A stretch of 44,820 bases of DNA from Pseudomonadota bacterium (GCA_011049115.1 DSCM01000083.1:1-44820), one strand, 5' to 3'. Positions 1 through 10,765 are shown, counted from the first letter of the stretch. The notes: generated by a model not told the origin, from the letters alone. Program-made: numbers and translations.

Positions 1-1799
1 CTGGTATTCCGACAACGCAGGGTTTTTTATGTTTTCATCCCGGCTACAAAGGGAAACCGCTGGTTTTTGTCGGCACCGTAGGTTTGTTGCCGCGGCGCAC
101 CGAAGCCGGCCGTTTAAGTCATGAAAAGGCGGCCCGTCCCGGAGATCTGGTGGTTATGGTTGGTGGCCGGGTCGGTCTTGACGGTATTCATGGGGCGACC
201 TTTTCTTCGGAGGCCCTGACCGGCGGCAGTCCGGCGACTGCGGTTCAGATTGGTGATCCGATTACGCAGAAAAAATTTACCGACGCGATCGTGAAAGAGG
301 CCCGGCAGCGCAATCTGTACAGCAGTATTACTGATAATGGAGCCGGGGGAATTTCCTGTTCGGTGGCCGAAATGGCGCGTGAATGTGGTGGTTGCCGGGT
401 TGATCTGGAAAAGGTGCCGGTTAAATATCCGGGCATGGCCCCCTGGGAAATCTGGATCAGTGAATCCCAGGAACGAATGACCCTGGCCGTGCCCCCGGAA
501 AAATGGCCGGAGCTCGAGACCTTGTTACGGCTGCGCGGGGTCGAGGCGACCGTTATCGGTGAGTTTACGGCCAGTGGTCGTTGTAAGGTCACATTCGCGG
601 GGGAAATGGTCATGGATATGGATCTTGATTTTCTCCATAACGGCCTGCCTCGGAAACAATTGCATACCCGGGCCTGGCCTCGGGCCCTGGCGCCCGCGAT
701 CCTGCCGCAAGCTTTGCCGCTACCTGAGCTTTTTATCGCCATGTTCGGCCGCCTTAATCTGGCCTCGCACGCTTATGTCACAACCCAGTATGATTTTGAA
801 GTTCAGGGCGGAACGGTTTTAAAACCCCTGCTCGGGAAAAACCAGATTGACGCTTTTACAACCGTGGTTCAGCCCCTGCCGCATTCGGAAAAAGGGGTTG
901 CCCTGTCGCAGAGTCTTTATCCGGCGGTCAGCGATCTGGATACTTATGCTGCGGCGGTCATGGCGATTGATACTGCGGTTCGTAATCTGCTGGCGGTGGG
1001 TACGCCGCTGGGCCAGATTGCCCTGCTGGATAATTTCTGCTGGTGTTCCTCCGACGAGCCCGAACGGCTCTGGCAGCTGAAGGAATGCGCCCGGGCCTGC
1101 TATGAAACCGCAGTTGTTTACGGAACCCCGTTTATTTCGGGCAAGGACAGCATGTATAATGACTTTCGCGGTTTCACGGAAGCTGGGCAGGCGGTTTCGA
1201 TTTCGGTGCCGCCGACCATTTTGATTTCCTCGATCGGCGTGCTTCCTGATGTCGCCCGGCTGCGCACCTTTGCCTTGGTACGGCCCGGTGATCGTCTCTA
1301 TCTTCTCGGACGCAGCGGCAAAGCTCTGGGCGGCAGTGAATATCTGGCCCTGTTAAGAGAACGCGGCCTGGTAGCGAAGGAGACTTCCGGCCTGGTGCCG
1401 GAGTTTGATCCGGCGACGGCGTTGCCGTTGTATGAAAAGCTTCAGGCCTGGCTTGAAGCCGGCCGATTGCGCTCGCTCTATCCCCTGGCTCAGGGGGGGC
1501 TGGCTCTGGCTGTCGGCAAGGGCGCCCTGGCTGAAGGCCTGGGGCTGGCGCTTGAAATTCCTTTGGCGGAGCGTCCCGATCTCTTTCTTTTTAATGAGTA
1601 TCCAGGTCGTTTTCTAGTCAGTCTGGCTCCGGAGTTGAGTGCCGCCCTGGAGAATGATTTAGCTGATTGTGGTTGTCTTGCTCTTGGAGAGGTGCTGGCG
1701 GAGAACCGAATTTCAATCCGGCAGGGGGGCGAGCTTTGTTTCGTTACGGAGATTGAAGCCCTGCTCACGGCCTATCGCTCGACCTTTGCCGGTTTTTAG
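1..1799 (+). CDS. purL: phosphoribosylformylglycinamidine synthase, synthetase subunit (5'-truncated by window edge)
   Basis: This is the C-terminal 598 residues of PurL, which makes formylglycinamidine ribotide from FGAR, ATP and glutamine-derived ammonia in purine synthesis. The frame is open from the window edge (codons in phase with base 3), so the true start lies upstream. AIRS/PurM-type landmarks are visible: GDPITQKKF, then DNGAGGISCSVAEMA, and FISGKDSM in the second half. There is no fused glutamine amidotransferase domain; the separate purQ follows after 9 bases, with its ribosome site AGGAG overlapping the purL stop. The sequence is of the long PurL kind rather than the short Bacillus kind, but this cannot be confirmed without the N terminus. 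Confidence 0.96.
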   Translation, partial: GIPTTQGFLCFHPGYKGKPLVFVGTVGLLPRRTEAGRLSHEKAARPGDLVVMVGGRVGLDGIHGATFSSEALTGGSPATAVQIGDPITQKKFTDAIVKEARQRNLYSSITDNGAGGISCSVAEMARECGGCRVDLEKVPVKYPGMAPWEIWISESQERMTLAVPPEKWPELETLLRLRGVEATVIGEFTASGRCKVTFAGEMVMDMDLDFLHNGLPRKQLHTRAWPRALAPAILPQALPLPELFIAMFGRLNLASHAYVTTQYDFEVQGGTVLKPLLGKNQIDAFTTVVQPLPHSEKGVALSQSLYPAVSDLDTYAAAVMAIDTAVRNLLAVGTPLGQIALLDNFCWCSSDEPERLWQLKECARACYETAVVYGTPFISGKDSMYNDFRGFTEAGQAVSISVPPTILISSIGVLPDVARLRTFALVRPGDRLYLLGRSGKALGGSEYLALLRERGLVAKETSGLVPEFDPATALPLYEKLQAWLEAGRLRSLYPLAQGGLALAVGKGALAEGLGLALEIPLAERPDLFLFNEYPGRFLVSLAPELSAALENDLADCGCLALGEVLAENRISIRQGGELCFVTEIEALLTAYRSTFAGF

Positions 1800-1808
1800 G
1801 AGAACATA

Positions 1809-2612
1809 ATGGCGTGTCCGAAAGTTTTATTGCTGACCGGTTACGGGATCAATTGTGAAGAGGAGACCGCTTATGCCTTTCAGGCTTGCGGGGCTAAATC
1901 CGCGATTGTTCATGTCAACGATCTGATTGCCGCCCCGGAAAAACTTGCCGATTACCAGATTTTTGTCGTTCCCGGGGGGTTCTCCTATGGCGATGACACC
2001 GGTTCGGGAAATGCACTGGCCAATAAAATGCGGCATTCCCTCTGGGAAGAACTGATGGCCTTTGTCGCGGCGGATCATTTGGTTTTGGGTATCTGTAATG
2101 GTTTTCAGGTGCTGGTCAATCTGGGTCTGCTGCCGGGTGATGGTGACTCCAGTTTCGGGAGTCGTCGCGTTGCCTTGCTCGCCAACAGCTCGGCTCGCTA
2201 TGAGTGTCGCTGGGTCCACCTGGCGAAAGGTGAGTCGGACTCGGTTTTTTTGCGCGGGGTTGAGTCTCTGTTTCTGCCGGTGGCTCATGGTGAGGGGCGT
2301 TTTTTTTGTGCCCCGGAAACCCTGGCCGAACTTCAGGCACAACGTCAGGTGGCGTTGCGTTATGTGGATGATCAACAACAGCCGGCCCGGGGAGTTTTTC
2401 CGGTCAATCCCAATGGCTCTCTGGATGATATCGCCGGGCTGAGCGGAGCCCGGGGGCGGATTTTGGGGCTGATGCCGCACCCGGAGAGAGCTTTTCGTTT
2501 AAACCACTTACCTGACTGGCCTTTACGGGCGGCGTTGGATCCGGGACTGGACTGGCGTGGACCTGGGCCCGGCCAGGTGATTTTTGCCAATGCCGTAAGT
2601 TATTTCTCTTGA
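1809..2612 (+). CDS. purQ: phosphoribosylformylglycinamidine synthase, glutamine amidotransferase subunit
   Basis: PurQ is a class I glutamine amidotransferase that releases ammonia for PurL. At 267 residues it matches the longer PurQ type. The nucleophile is Cys96 in GICNGFQ, and the His-Glu pair of the triad is H224/E226 in MPHPERAF near the C terminus. The start ATG has AGGAG about 6 bases upstream and lies 9 bases after purL, so the two are almost certainly co-transcribed. PurS was not seen, which fits a long PurL that carries a PurS-like N-terminal region; that part is inference because the purL N terminus is outside the window. Confidence 0.96.
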   Translation: MACPKVLLLTGYGINCEEETAYAFQACGAKSAIVHVNDLIAAPEKLADYQIFVVPGGFSYGDDTGSGNALANKMRHSLWEELMAFVAADHLVLGICNGFQVLVNLGLLPGDGDSSFGSRRVALLANSSARYECRWVHLAKGESDSVFLRGVESLFLPVAHGEGRFFCAPETLAELQAQRQVALRYVDDQQQPARGVFPVNPNGSLDDIAGLSGARGRILGLMPHPERAFRLNHLPDWPLRAALDPGLDWRGPGPGQVIFANAVSYFS

Positions 2613-2696
2613 GTCAAACCCTGGTTTTGCTCCGGGTCTGATTTTAAAAAACGGACTAAATGTTCGCTTCCGAAAAAATGACGAAGGAGAGAACGA

Positions 2697-3665
2697 TTGA
2701 AAAATTTTATTCTGATGATTTACTGTCTGGGCTCAGCCCTGATGGTGTTGCCGGATGAATCAGGGGCGCGAATGCAGTTCGTCGCAATCGGAACCGGCGC
2801 TGTGAGCGGCGTTTACTATCCGACTGGAGAGGCCCTCTGCCGCATGATTAATTCAAAGTCCGGAGATTATAAGCTTAAGGCTACAGTGGAAGCGACCAGC
2901 GGCTCGGTCTACAATATCAACGCCGTTGTTAATGGAGATCTTGAGTTTGGTCTGACGCAGTCGGATCGGCAGTATCAGGCGGTCAGCGGCAAAAATGAGT
3001 GGGAAGCTGAACCCCGGAAAAAACTGCGGGCGGTTTTCAGTCTTCATCCGGAAGCCGTTACTTTGATTGCCGGCGACGACAGCGGCATTGATTCTCTGGC
3101 CGCGATGAAAGGCAAACGTATCGGGGTCGGCAATCCGGGCTCGGGCCAGCTGGGTAATTCACGCGACGCCCTGATGCTTGCGGGCTTGGATGAAAAAGGT
3201 GATATCCAGGCTGAGTATATTCAGGCGGAGGCGGCCGCTGGTGCTTTGCAGGAGGGACGTATCGACGCTTTTTTTTATACGGTGGGTCACCCCAACGACT
3301 CTGTCCGGGAAACCACCGAGGGACGGATCAGAGTGCACATAGTTGAAATAGCCGACGTGCAGCCCCTGATTGCCAGGTACCCTTATTATGCCAAGACCTG
3401 TATTCCGATGAGTTTTTATCCCAAGGCTGCTAATCAGACGAAACAGGTCGCCACGTTCGGGGTGAAGGCCACCCTGGTGACTTCCGCCGATATTCCGGAT
3501 GAGATAGTGTATGTCCTGGTCAAGGAAGTCTTCTCTAATCTTGAAGAATTCAAAAGGTTGCATCCGGCCCATTCGGTTCTGACCAGGGAAAACATGTTGG
3601 AAGGGCTTTCCGCCCCCCTTCATTCCGGGGCCGTCAGATATTATAAGGAAGCCGGTTTGATGTGA
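2697..3665 (+). CDS. TAXI-family TRAP transporter solute-binding receptor
   Basis: A 322-residue periplasmic receptor of the TAXI (TRAP-associated extracytoplasmic immunogenic) family, which binds small organic anions such as dicarboxylates or glutamate for a TRAP permease. A hydrophobic N terminus (about residues 1-24) looks like a signal peptide. Right after it comes the family hallmark FVAIGTGAVSGVYYPTGEAL. GKRIGVGNPGSGQ in the middle and the C-terminal RYYKEAGL are also typical. The start is TTG, supported by AAGGAGAG a few bases upstream. TAXI genes usually sit beside a fused 4TM/12TM TRAP permease gene; none is nearby, so its partner must lie elsewhere or it is an orphan. The ligand is unknown. 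Confidence 0.88.
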   Translation: MKNFILMIYCLGSALMVLPDESGARMQFVAIGTGAVSGVYYPTGEALCRMINSKSGDYKLKATVEATSGSVYNINAVVNGDLEFGLTQSDRQYQAVSGKNEWEAEPRKKLRAVFSLHPEAVTLIAGDDSGIDSLAAMKGKRIGVGNPGSGQLGNSRDALMLAGLDEKGDIQAEYIQAEAAAGALQEGRIDAFFYTVGHPNDSVRETTEGRIRVHIVEIADVQPLIARYPYYAKTCIPMSFYPKAANQTKQVATFGVKATLVTSADIPDEIVYVLVKEVFSNLEEFKRLHPAHSVLTRENMLEGLSAPLHSGAVRYYKEAGLM

Positions 3666-3774
3666 CGAGCTCCAGTTTAGTTTAAAATTGTCCGCGTCAT
3701 TTTGACGGCAGCCGCGGCGGGGTTGGCGGTGGATACAGATCCGCATGGTTACATCCGGTGGGGAGAAGGTGCTG

Positions 3775-4605
3775 ATGAAGTGTAGAATTACGGTTTTATG
3801 TGAAAACTCAGTGGGAATGCCCTTTGGCGGGGTTGGTGAGCACGGCTTTTCCTGTTTTATCGAAACCGGTCAGGGGAACTATCTTTTTGATACCGGTCAG
3901 GGGTTGGGAATTTCCGGAAACGCCCTGGCTCTGAAAAAAGATCTGGCTTCGTTGCGGGCGATTATGATCAGCCATGGACATTATGATCATACCGGCGGTT
4001 TGCCCCAGGTTCTGCGCCAGTGTGGTCGGATTCCGGTGTATGCCCATCCGGAGATTTTTATCGAGCGTTTCTGGGGTGAGCTGCGACGGGATATAGGGAT
4101 TCCTTTTCGCCGCAATTATCTTGAGTCCCTGGGGGCCGATTTTCGCTTTTCCCGGGAGTTGCGGGAACTGGCTCCCGGCCTTTTTCTGACGGGAGAGATT
4201 CCCCGGCGTAATGATTTTGAACTAGGTGATGAGAACATGGTCGCGGTTACTGCCGATGGTCGGGAACTCAGGCCCGATCCGATCAACGATGATCTTTCAC
4301 TGGTGCTGGATTCCGATCAGGGCCTGATCGTTATTTTAGGCTGCGCTCATGCCGGAATGGTCAATATTCTTGATTATGTCCGGGAAAAATTCAACCGTGA
4401 GCGGATTTACGCGGTGATCGGCGGCACTCACCTTGGCTTTTCCAGTCCTCTGCAGTTTGAGCGGACCCTGGAAGTCATCGATAGCTACCAGATCGAAAAA
4501 CTGGGCGTCTCGCATTGCACCGGACTCGAGCCGGCGGCCAGGCTTTACGCTCGCATGCCGGAGCGTTTCTTTTTCGCCTGTGTCGGCGCCGTGCTGGAAG
4601 CGTAG
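3775..4605 (+). CDS. MBL-fold metallo-hydrolase (dihydropterin-phosphate-synthase-like family)
   Basis: A 276-residue metallo-beta-lactamase-fold protein. The zinc motif HGHYDHTGG is intact, followed by an Asp region and further His residues (GCAHAGMVNIL, GGTHLG, VSHCTG) as expected for a binuclear metal site. The ordering matches the archaeal-type family annotated as 7,8-dihydropterin-6-methyl-aminobenzene-5'-phosphate synthase, but in bacteria the substrate is unknown. I chose ATG 3775 over the in-frame ATG at 3745 because GGGAGAAGG sits 5 bases ahead of it and the protein then begins MKCRITVLCENSVG, the usual family start. It stands alone between the TAXI gene and mqnE. Confidence 0.86.
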   Translation: MKCRITVLCENSVGMPFGGVGEHGFSCFIETGQGNYLFDTGQGLGISGNALALKKDLASLRAIMISHGHYDHTGGLPQVLRQCGRIPVYAHPEIFIERFWGELRRDIGIPFRRNYLESLGADFRFSRELRELAPGLFLTGEIPRRNDFELGDENMVAVTADGRELRPDPINDDLSLVLDSDQGLIVILGCAHAGMVNILDYVREKFNRERIYAVIGGTHLGFSSPLQFERTLEVIDSYQIEKLGVSHCTGLEPAARLYARMPERFFFACVGAVLEA

Positions 4606-4825
4606 TCTAAAAAGTCAGCTAACTTTCAGCGTAGTTGATTTCGGCATGTATGACGACGCGGAAATTAGAATATGCGGGATGGTCGAATCGTTTCAAAATC
4701 AGATGTAAATCTGCATAACGAAGACGAATTGGTTTGGTCTGTCTGGTAAACCTTTAGTAATGGTTTATACGGTCACTCGCGGCCGGTATCTGAATGAGTT
4801 TGTAAAGTAGTCAAGGATTAAGCTT

Positions 4826-5908
4826 TTGGACAATTTTAGGAAAATCGCCGAAAAACGCCGGGCCGGAGAGCGCCTGAGCCGGGCCGACGCCCTTTTTCTT
4901 TATGAAGAGGGCGATTTTTTCGCTCTGGGCAAACTCGCTGCGGAAATCAATCAACGCCTCAATGGCGACGTGGTTTACTACAACATCAATCGCCATATTA
5001 ACCCGACCAACATCTGTGTCAATCAATGTCGTTTCTGTGCTTACAGCAAGCTCAAAGGCGAAGCCGGGGCCTACGAACAGCGGATCGAGGAGATTCTTTC
5101 CGAAGTCAGGCAAGCCGAGGCCGCGGGCATTCGGGAATTTCATATCGTTGGCGGGCTGCATCCGGATCGGCCCTTTGCCTGGTATCTTGAGCTTTTACAA
5201 AGCCTGAAAAAGGTTCACCCCACAATTGTTCTCAAGGCCTTCACCGCCGTCGAGATTGATTATTTCGCCCGCATCAGCGGACTTGAAGTCAGTGCTGTGC
5301 TGGCCGCGCTCAAGGAGGCTGGTCTTGCGGCGATGCCCGGCGGCGGAGCCGAGATTTTCAATCCTGAAGTACGCAACCGTATCTGTCCCGAAAAGATCAG
5401 CGGCCGCCGCTGGCTGGAGATCACGGCCCAGGCCCACGCGGCCGGAATCCCCACCAACGCGACGATGTTGTACGGACATGTGGAAAGCCTGGCCGACCGC
5501 ATCGATCATATGGAGGAGCTGCGTTGTCTGCAGGATCGGACCGGTGGTTTTCAGGTCTTTATTCCCCTGGCTTTTCACGCCACCAATACCGACATTCGTA
5601 AAAAGGGCGAAACCAGTGCCATTGATGATCTGAAGACCTTGGCCATTGCCCGTCTTTATCTGGATAATTTTCAGCATATCAAAGCTTACTGGGTGATGCT
5701 CGGTGAAAAAATTGCTCAGCTCGCCCTGCTCTTTGGGGTCAATGATCTGGACGGAACGGTTATCCGGGAGCGGATTACCCATGCCGCCGGGGCCAGAAGT
5801 GCGACCGGGTTAAGTGAGGACCATCTGCGTAACCAGATCATTCGGGCCGGACGCCGGCCGGTGGAACGGGATACCTTTTATCGACCGGTGTCAGGGAGTA
5901 TTGCATGA
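4826..5908 (+). CDS. mqnE: aminofutalosine synthase (radical SAM)
   Basis: MqnE makes aminofutalosine from 3-[(1-carboxyvinyl)oxy]benzoate and S-adenosylmethionine, an early step of the futalosine menaquinone route. The 360-residue protein has the radical SAM CX3CX2C cluster motif at C64, C68 and C71 (NICVNQCRFCAY). The MqnE-specific stretches KAFTAVEIDYFA, MPGGGAEIF and NATMLYGH separate it from MqnC. The start is TTG with AAGGA about 8 bases upstream; no ATG is available at the family N terminus. The stop overlaps the mqnC start (ATGA), implying translational coupling. Other mqn genes are not in the window. Confidence 0.93.
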   Translation: MDNFRKIAEKRRAGERLSRADALFLYEEGDFFALGKLAAEINQRLNGDVVYYNINRHINPTNICVNQCRFCAYSKLKGEAGAYEQRIEEILSEVRQAEAAGIREFHIVGGLHPDRPFAWYLELLQSLKKVHPTIVLKAFTAVEIDYFARISGLEVSAVLAALKEAGLAAMPGGGAEIFNPEVRNRICPEKISGRRWLEITAQAHAAGIPTNATMLYGHVESLADRIDHMEELRCLQDRTGGFQVFIPLAFHATNTDIRKKGETSAIDDLKTLAIARLYLDNFQHIKAYWVMLGEKIAQLALLFGVNDLDGTVIRERITHAAGARSATGLSEDHLRNQIIRAGRRPVERDTFYRPVSGSIA

Positions 5909-6951
5909 AAGAGGGCAGATTGAATCGCGAGCAGGCTTTGGCGCTTTATTTAAACGCCGATCTGCTCGATCTCGGGGCTCGGGCGCAGGCGCTGCGGCTG
6001 CGCCTGCACCCGAAAAAACGGGTGACCTTTGCGATTGACCGCAATATCAACTATACCAATATCTGTGTTTGTCAATGTCGTTTCTGTGCTTATTACCGCA
6101 AACCCGAAGACGCCGAAGGTTTTGTCATCGATGAAATCACGCTTAAGGCCAAGATCGAGGAAACCCTGGCCTTGGGCGGCACGCAGATACTGCTTCAGGG
6201 CGGACTTCATCCGCATCTCGAGATCGACTATTATACCGGGCTTCTGCAGACCATTAAACAGAATTTTCCGCAGATTCATATTCACGGCTTTTCTCCTCCG
6301 GAAATCGCCCATATCGCCGACCTTTCCGGTCTCGGTCTGCAAGAGACCCTGTTGCGGCTGCGGGCCGCCGGGCTGGGCTCGATTCCTGGTGGTGGGGCTG
6401 AGATTCTGGCTGATCGTGTTCGTCGCCGACTCAGTCCCAACAAGATCGGCCGGCGGCGTTGGCTGGAGGTTATGGAGACGGCTCATAATCTCGGGCTGAG
6501 AAGTACGGCGACAATGATGTTCGGTTCCCTGGAAACCCCGGAGGAGCTGATTGAGCATCTGTTTCGCGTACGTGAGGTGCAGGACCGTACCGGTGGTTTT
6601 ACAGCCTTTATCCCCTGGAGCTTTCAGCCGTCTAATACCGCTTTGGCGGAGGAGGTGCCCCTGGCCGCCACCGGGATTGACTATCTCAGGGTTTTGGCTA
6701 TTTCCCGTCTGGTTCTTGATAATATCCTCAGCCTTCAGGCTTCCTGGGTAACGCAGGGGATGAAAATGGCCCAGGTGGCCCTTTATTTCGGGGCCAATGA
6801 TTTCGGCTCGACCATGATCGAGGAAAATGTCGTCGCCGCCGCCGGGGTTCATTTTTCTATTTCTCTGGAGGAAATGCTTGATACGATTCGCGAAGCCGGT
6901 TTTCAGCCGGTGCAAAGGGATACGCTTTATAACGAGCTGAAGGCGTTCTGA
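5905..6951 (+). CDS. mqnC: cyclic dehypoxanthinyl futalosine synthase (radical SAM)
   Basis: MqnC cyclises dehypoxanthine futalosine in menaquinone synthesis. The 348-residue protein has the radical SAM Cys triad C54, C58 and C61, with an extra Cys at 56 (ICVCQCRFCAYYR). The stretches HGFSPPEIAHIA, SIPGGGAEIL, STATMMFGS and FIPWSFQPSNT are MqnC-like and differ from the neighbouring paralogue. It overlaps mqnE by 4 bases and ends before a strong hairpin terminator. The pair indicates that this organism uses menaquinone made from chorismate by the futalosine pathway rather than by Men enzymes. Confidence 0.93.
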   Translation: MKEGRLNREQALALYLNADLLDLGARAQALRLRLHPKKRVTFAIDRNINYTNICVCQCRFCAYYRKPEDAEGFVIDEITLKAKIEETLALGGTQILLQGGLHPHLEIDYYTGLLQTIKQNFPQIHIHGFSPPEIAHIADLSGLGLQETLLRLRAAGLGSIPGGGAEILADRVRRRLSPNKIGRRRWLEVMETAHNLGLRSTATMMFGSLETPEELIEHLFRVREVQDRTGGFTAFIPWSFQPSNTALAEEVPLAATGIDYLRVLAISRLVLDNILSLQASWVTQGMKMAQVALYFGANDFGSTMIEENVVAAAGVHFSISLEEMLDTIREAGFQPVQRDTLYNELKAF

Positions 6952-6967
6952 GCCGGATAAATCGTGT

Positions 6968-7005
6968 AAAAAAGGGCCTTCTTTTTTTTGGGAAGGCCCT
7001 TTTTT
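6968..7005. terminator. bidirectional intrinsic terminator between mqnC and eno
   Basis: A perfect 14-base inverted repeat (left arm 6968-6981, right arm 6992-7005) encloses a 10-base loop. Each arm has a G/C-rich core GGGCCTTC flanked by an A-run on one side and a T-run on the other, so a U-tract follows the hairpin on either strand. It lies between the convergent genes mqnC (+) and eno (-) and can end both transcripts. Confidence 0.92.
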
Positions 7006-7025
7006 ACAGCTTGCTTGGCGTTTTA

Positions 7026-8324
<1,299 letters not shown>

Positions 8325-8440
8325 TTAGAACAGCGGTTTTGGTTGCCCGGTCATGAGCTTGCCTGGCAAGAAAGCGTCTTTTTACAATCAGCAAGACCGT
8401 AACCGGACAGAGCGGGATGCTTATGCGAAAAAAATATGAC

Positions 8441-9661
8441 TTAAAAGACGGTTCCCTTGGGGACCACCACTACCCCGCCGGGAGAAACCGTAAATCTTTG
8501 CCGATCCTTTGCCAGATCATAACCGATCTCGGCTCCGGGTGGAATCTGCACCCCTTTGTCGATGATAGCTTTACGAATTCGCGCTTTACGACCGATCTGC
8601 ACCTGGTGCATGAGAATCGATTCATATACCTGTGAAAAACTGTTGACCCGGACCCCGGGCGAGAGGATTGAGCGCTCGACCAGGCCGCCGCTGATGATGC
8701 TGCCGTTGCAGACCAGTGAATCCAGGGCGCGGCCGACGCGCTGCTCGCGGACGTTGGCGAAAACGAACTTGGCCGGCGGCATCTGGGCCTGATAGGTGCG
8801 CAGGGGCCAGTCGGTATCGTAGAGGTTAAAGGTCGGGTCAACCCCGGCCAGGCTGATGTTGGCTTCCCAGTAAGCGTCGATGGTGCCGACATCACGCCAG
8901 TAATCGGCGTCGCGTTTATTGCTGTCGCAGCCGAAAGGATAGGCAAAGACACGTTCCTGCGGGTAGAGGGCGGGAATGATATCCTTGCCGAAATCATGGC
9001 TGCTGTTTTCGTTGCGGGCATCGGCTTCAAGTATTTCTTTCATCAGCGCAAAATTAAAAATATAGACCCCCATTGAAGCGTAGGCATGATCGGGCTTGCC
9101 GGGAATGGTCAAGGGGGTTGCCGGTTTTTCCTGAAAGCCGATTACCCGCTGGCTCTCATCCACCTGAAGTACTCCGAAGCCGTCGGCCTCTTCGCGTTTA
9201 ACGGTGATCGCGGAAATCGTCAGGACGGCGTTGTTGGCTTGGTGAAAGGCCAGCATTTTGCCGTAATCCATTTTGTAGATATGGTCGCCGGCCAAGACCA
9301 CAACATATTTAGGTTTGATTATATCGAGGGAATAAAGATTCTGATAAATGGCGTCGGCCGTGCCCTGATACCATTGTTCGCCGACTCGCATCTGCGGGGG
9401 GATTTCGTAGATGAACTCACCCAGCTCGGGATTGAAAATACTCCAACCCGCCGCCAGATGGCGCGAGGCGGAACCGGATTTGTACTGGGTCAAAACGATA
9501 ATTTTGCGGATGTGGGAATTGAGGCAGTTGCTCAGGGAGAAATCGATGATCCGGTACTGCCCGGCGAAGGGGACGGCCGGTTTGGCTCGATCCTGGGTCA
9601 GAGGGCTTAAACGCTTACCTTCACCGCCGGCCAGGACTACGGCAAGAAGATCATTCAACAT
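8441..9661 (-). CDS. glgC: glucose-1-phosphate adenylyltransferase (ADP-glucose pyrophosphorylase)
   Basis: GlgC makes ADP-glucose for glycogen synthesis. The 406 residues comprise an N-terminal nucleotidyltransferase domain with [29 protein letters not shown], and [11 protein letters not shown], and a C-terminal left-handed beta-helix ending in the family's typical [14 protein letters not shown] and VVPKG. The start has a strong AAGGAGG six bases upstream. glgA and glgB are not in the window. Co-orientation with eno suggests a central carbon/storage unit, but the 134-base gap leaves operon status open. Confidence 0.97.
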   Translation of the reverse strand: MLNDLLAVVLAGGEGKRLSPLTQDRAKPAVPFAGQYRIIDFSLSNCLNSHIRKIIVLTQYKSGSASRHLAAGWSIFNPELGEFIYEIPPQMRVGEQWYQGTADAIYQNLYSLDIIKPKYVVVLAGDHIYKMDYGKMLAFHQANNAVLTISAITVKREEADGFGVLQVDESQRVIGFQEKPATPLTIPGKPDHAYASMGVYIFNFALMKEILEADARNENSSHDFGKDIIPALYPQERVFAYPFGCDSNKRDADYWRDVGTIDAYWEANISLAGVDPTFNLYDTDWPLRTYQAQMPPAKFVFANVREQRVGRALDSLVCNGSIISGGLVERSILSPGVRVNSFSQVYESILMHQVQIGRKARIRKAIIDKGVQIPPGAEIGYDLAKDRQRFTVSPGGVVVVPKGTVF

Positions 9662-9798
9662 CGACGTCCTCCTTAATCAATTCTGGTATGTAGAAAAACC
9701 GTGAATTATTTTTTAGCAAAGCAGGACTGCAAATGCAAGGTTGAATTTCGCGTTAAGAAGAAGTGGGGCCGGGATAGCGGTTCGGCTAAAAGGATTTA

Positions 9799-10275
9799 TT
9801 AATTGCGCAGCCCTGCAAGCAGACGCCGGGGGTGCAGAAAAAGCTCCAGGGCGGCACCAGGATCGGGAACCAGCAAGTCGGCGGCCGTCAGGGCCAGGCG
9901 GTGTGCTCCTTCGCGACCGAGGACACAGATTCCGATGGCCGCTTCGGCCAGCATCAGATGGTCGTTATAGCCGTTGCCGAGGACGGCGTGGGTGGCGACG
10001 CCCAGCGTTCTCAGGAAGTCGCGTTTGGCGACGGCGCCCGGAACTCCAGCCGGCATGGCGATTAGTTTTACCGGCAGTTCGGCGAAGGTTAGAGCCGCCG
10101 TGCCGAAAGTATCGGCGGTCATGATATAAAGGTTCAGCCTTTCCGCCAGTTGCCGCAGCCCCACGGCCACGCTTGCGTCCAGTCTGCCGTCGACGGTCAG
10201 GGTGCCGTTCATGTCACAGAGCAGGCCTTGCAGTTCAAGACGAATGCCGCCGGGGATATCGAGAGCCAGACTCAT
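9799..10275 (-). CDS. soluble P-type-ATPase-like HAD protein (COG4087 type)
   Basis: A 158-residue HAD-superfamily protein resembling the cytoplasmic P domain of P-type ATPases, without membrane segments. Motif I is DMNGTLTVDG (nucleophile D21; residue 23 is Asn where ordinary HAD phosphatases have Asp), motif II is TADTFGTA, a Lys follows in VAKRDFL, and motif IV is GNGYNDHLML. The Asn in motif I is expected for this COG4087 family and for P-type ATPases (DKTGT-like), so it need not mean loss of activity. Substrate unknown. It is the last gene of the metal-cofactor block, 23 bases after the IscU-like gene; no strong ribosome site is seen, so translation may be coupled. Confidence 0.8.
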   Translation of the reverse strand: MSLALDIPGGIRLELQGLLCDMNGTLTVDGRLDASVAVGLRQLAERLNLYIMTADTFGTAALTFAELPVKLIAMPAGVPGAVAKRDFLRTLGVATHAVLGNGYNDHLMLAEAAIGICVLGREGAHRLALTAADLLVPDPGAALELFLHPRRLLAGLRN

Positions 10276-10298
10276 TTTGAGCTTTTTGCCTCAGGATT

Positions 10299-10700
10299 TT
10301 ATAAGGTTGGTTTTCGCGGAACCGAAAAAGGCGTGCAGATTCGCGCCATGATATAGTTATGGACGGCGTTGCGCAGGGCTTCGGGCCCCATCAGGGAACA
10401 GTGGATCTTTTCTTCAGGTAGCGAGCCTAAATGTTCGACGACATCGTCCCCGGAAATCAGCATGGCATCATCCAGGGGCTTACCGGTAATTAATTCGGTA
10501 AAGGCGCTGGTCGTGGCAATGGCGTAAGGGCAGCCGGCCACCATGGCGGTGGCTCGGGTAATGCGGTCGTTATTGATTTTCAGATAGAGTTCGATATAGT
10601 CGCCGCAGCCGGGGTCGCCACCCTGGCCCATGACCGTGGCATCGGGCATCACCTCAAGGTTGCGCTGGCTTTTAAAATAATCTTTGACCTTTTCGTTCAC
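10299..10700 (-). CDS. IscU/NifU-N-like iron-sulfur cluster scaffold
   Basis: A 133-residue protein of the NifU N-terminal/IscU fold, which assembles [2Fe-2S] clusters for delivery to apoproteins. The three cluster Cys are C32 in GDPGCGDYIEL, C57 in AGCPYAIATTSAF and C101 in KIHCSLMG, and the stabilising Asp is D34. There is no cysteine desulfurase (IscS/NifS) gene beside it, so sulfur must come from elsewhere. It sits between the radical SAM gene and the HAD gene in the same direction, suggesting a dedicated scaffold for this locus rather than general Isc machinery; that role is inference. Confidence 0.85.
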   Translation of the reverse strand: MNEKVKDYFKSQRNLEVMPDATVMGQGGDPGCGDYIELYLKINNDRITRATAMVAGCPYAIATTSAFTELITGKPLDDAMLISGDDVVEHLGSLPEEKIHCSLMGPEALRNAVHNYIMARICTPFSVPRKPTL

Positions 10701-10765
10701 ACCCGTCTCCGTTTTTGTTGGTTCCGGTAGCTTTATCCGGACAAGGGAAAGTTAAGGCCTGCCGA

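Noticed and set aside
5950-6915. A 321-codon open frame on the minus strand
   Set aside because: It is antisense to mqnC, whose radical SAM motifs are intact; the predicted protein looks like low-quality shadow sequence.
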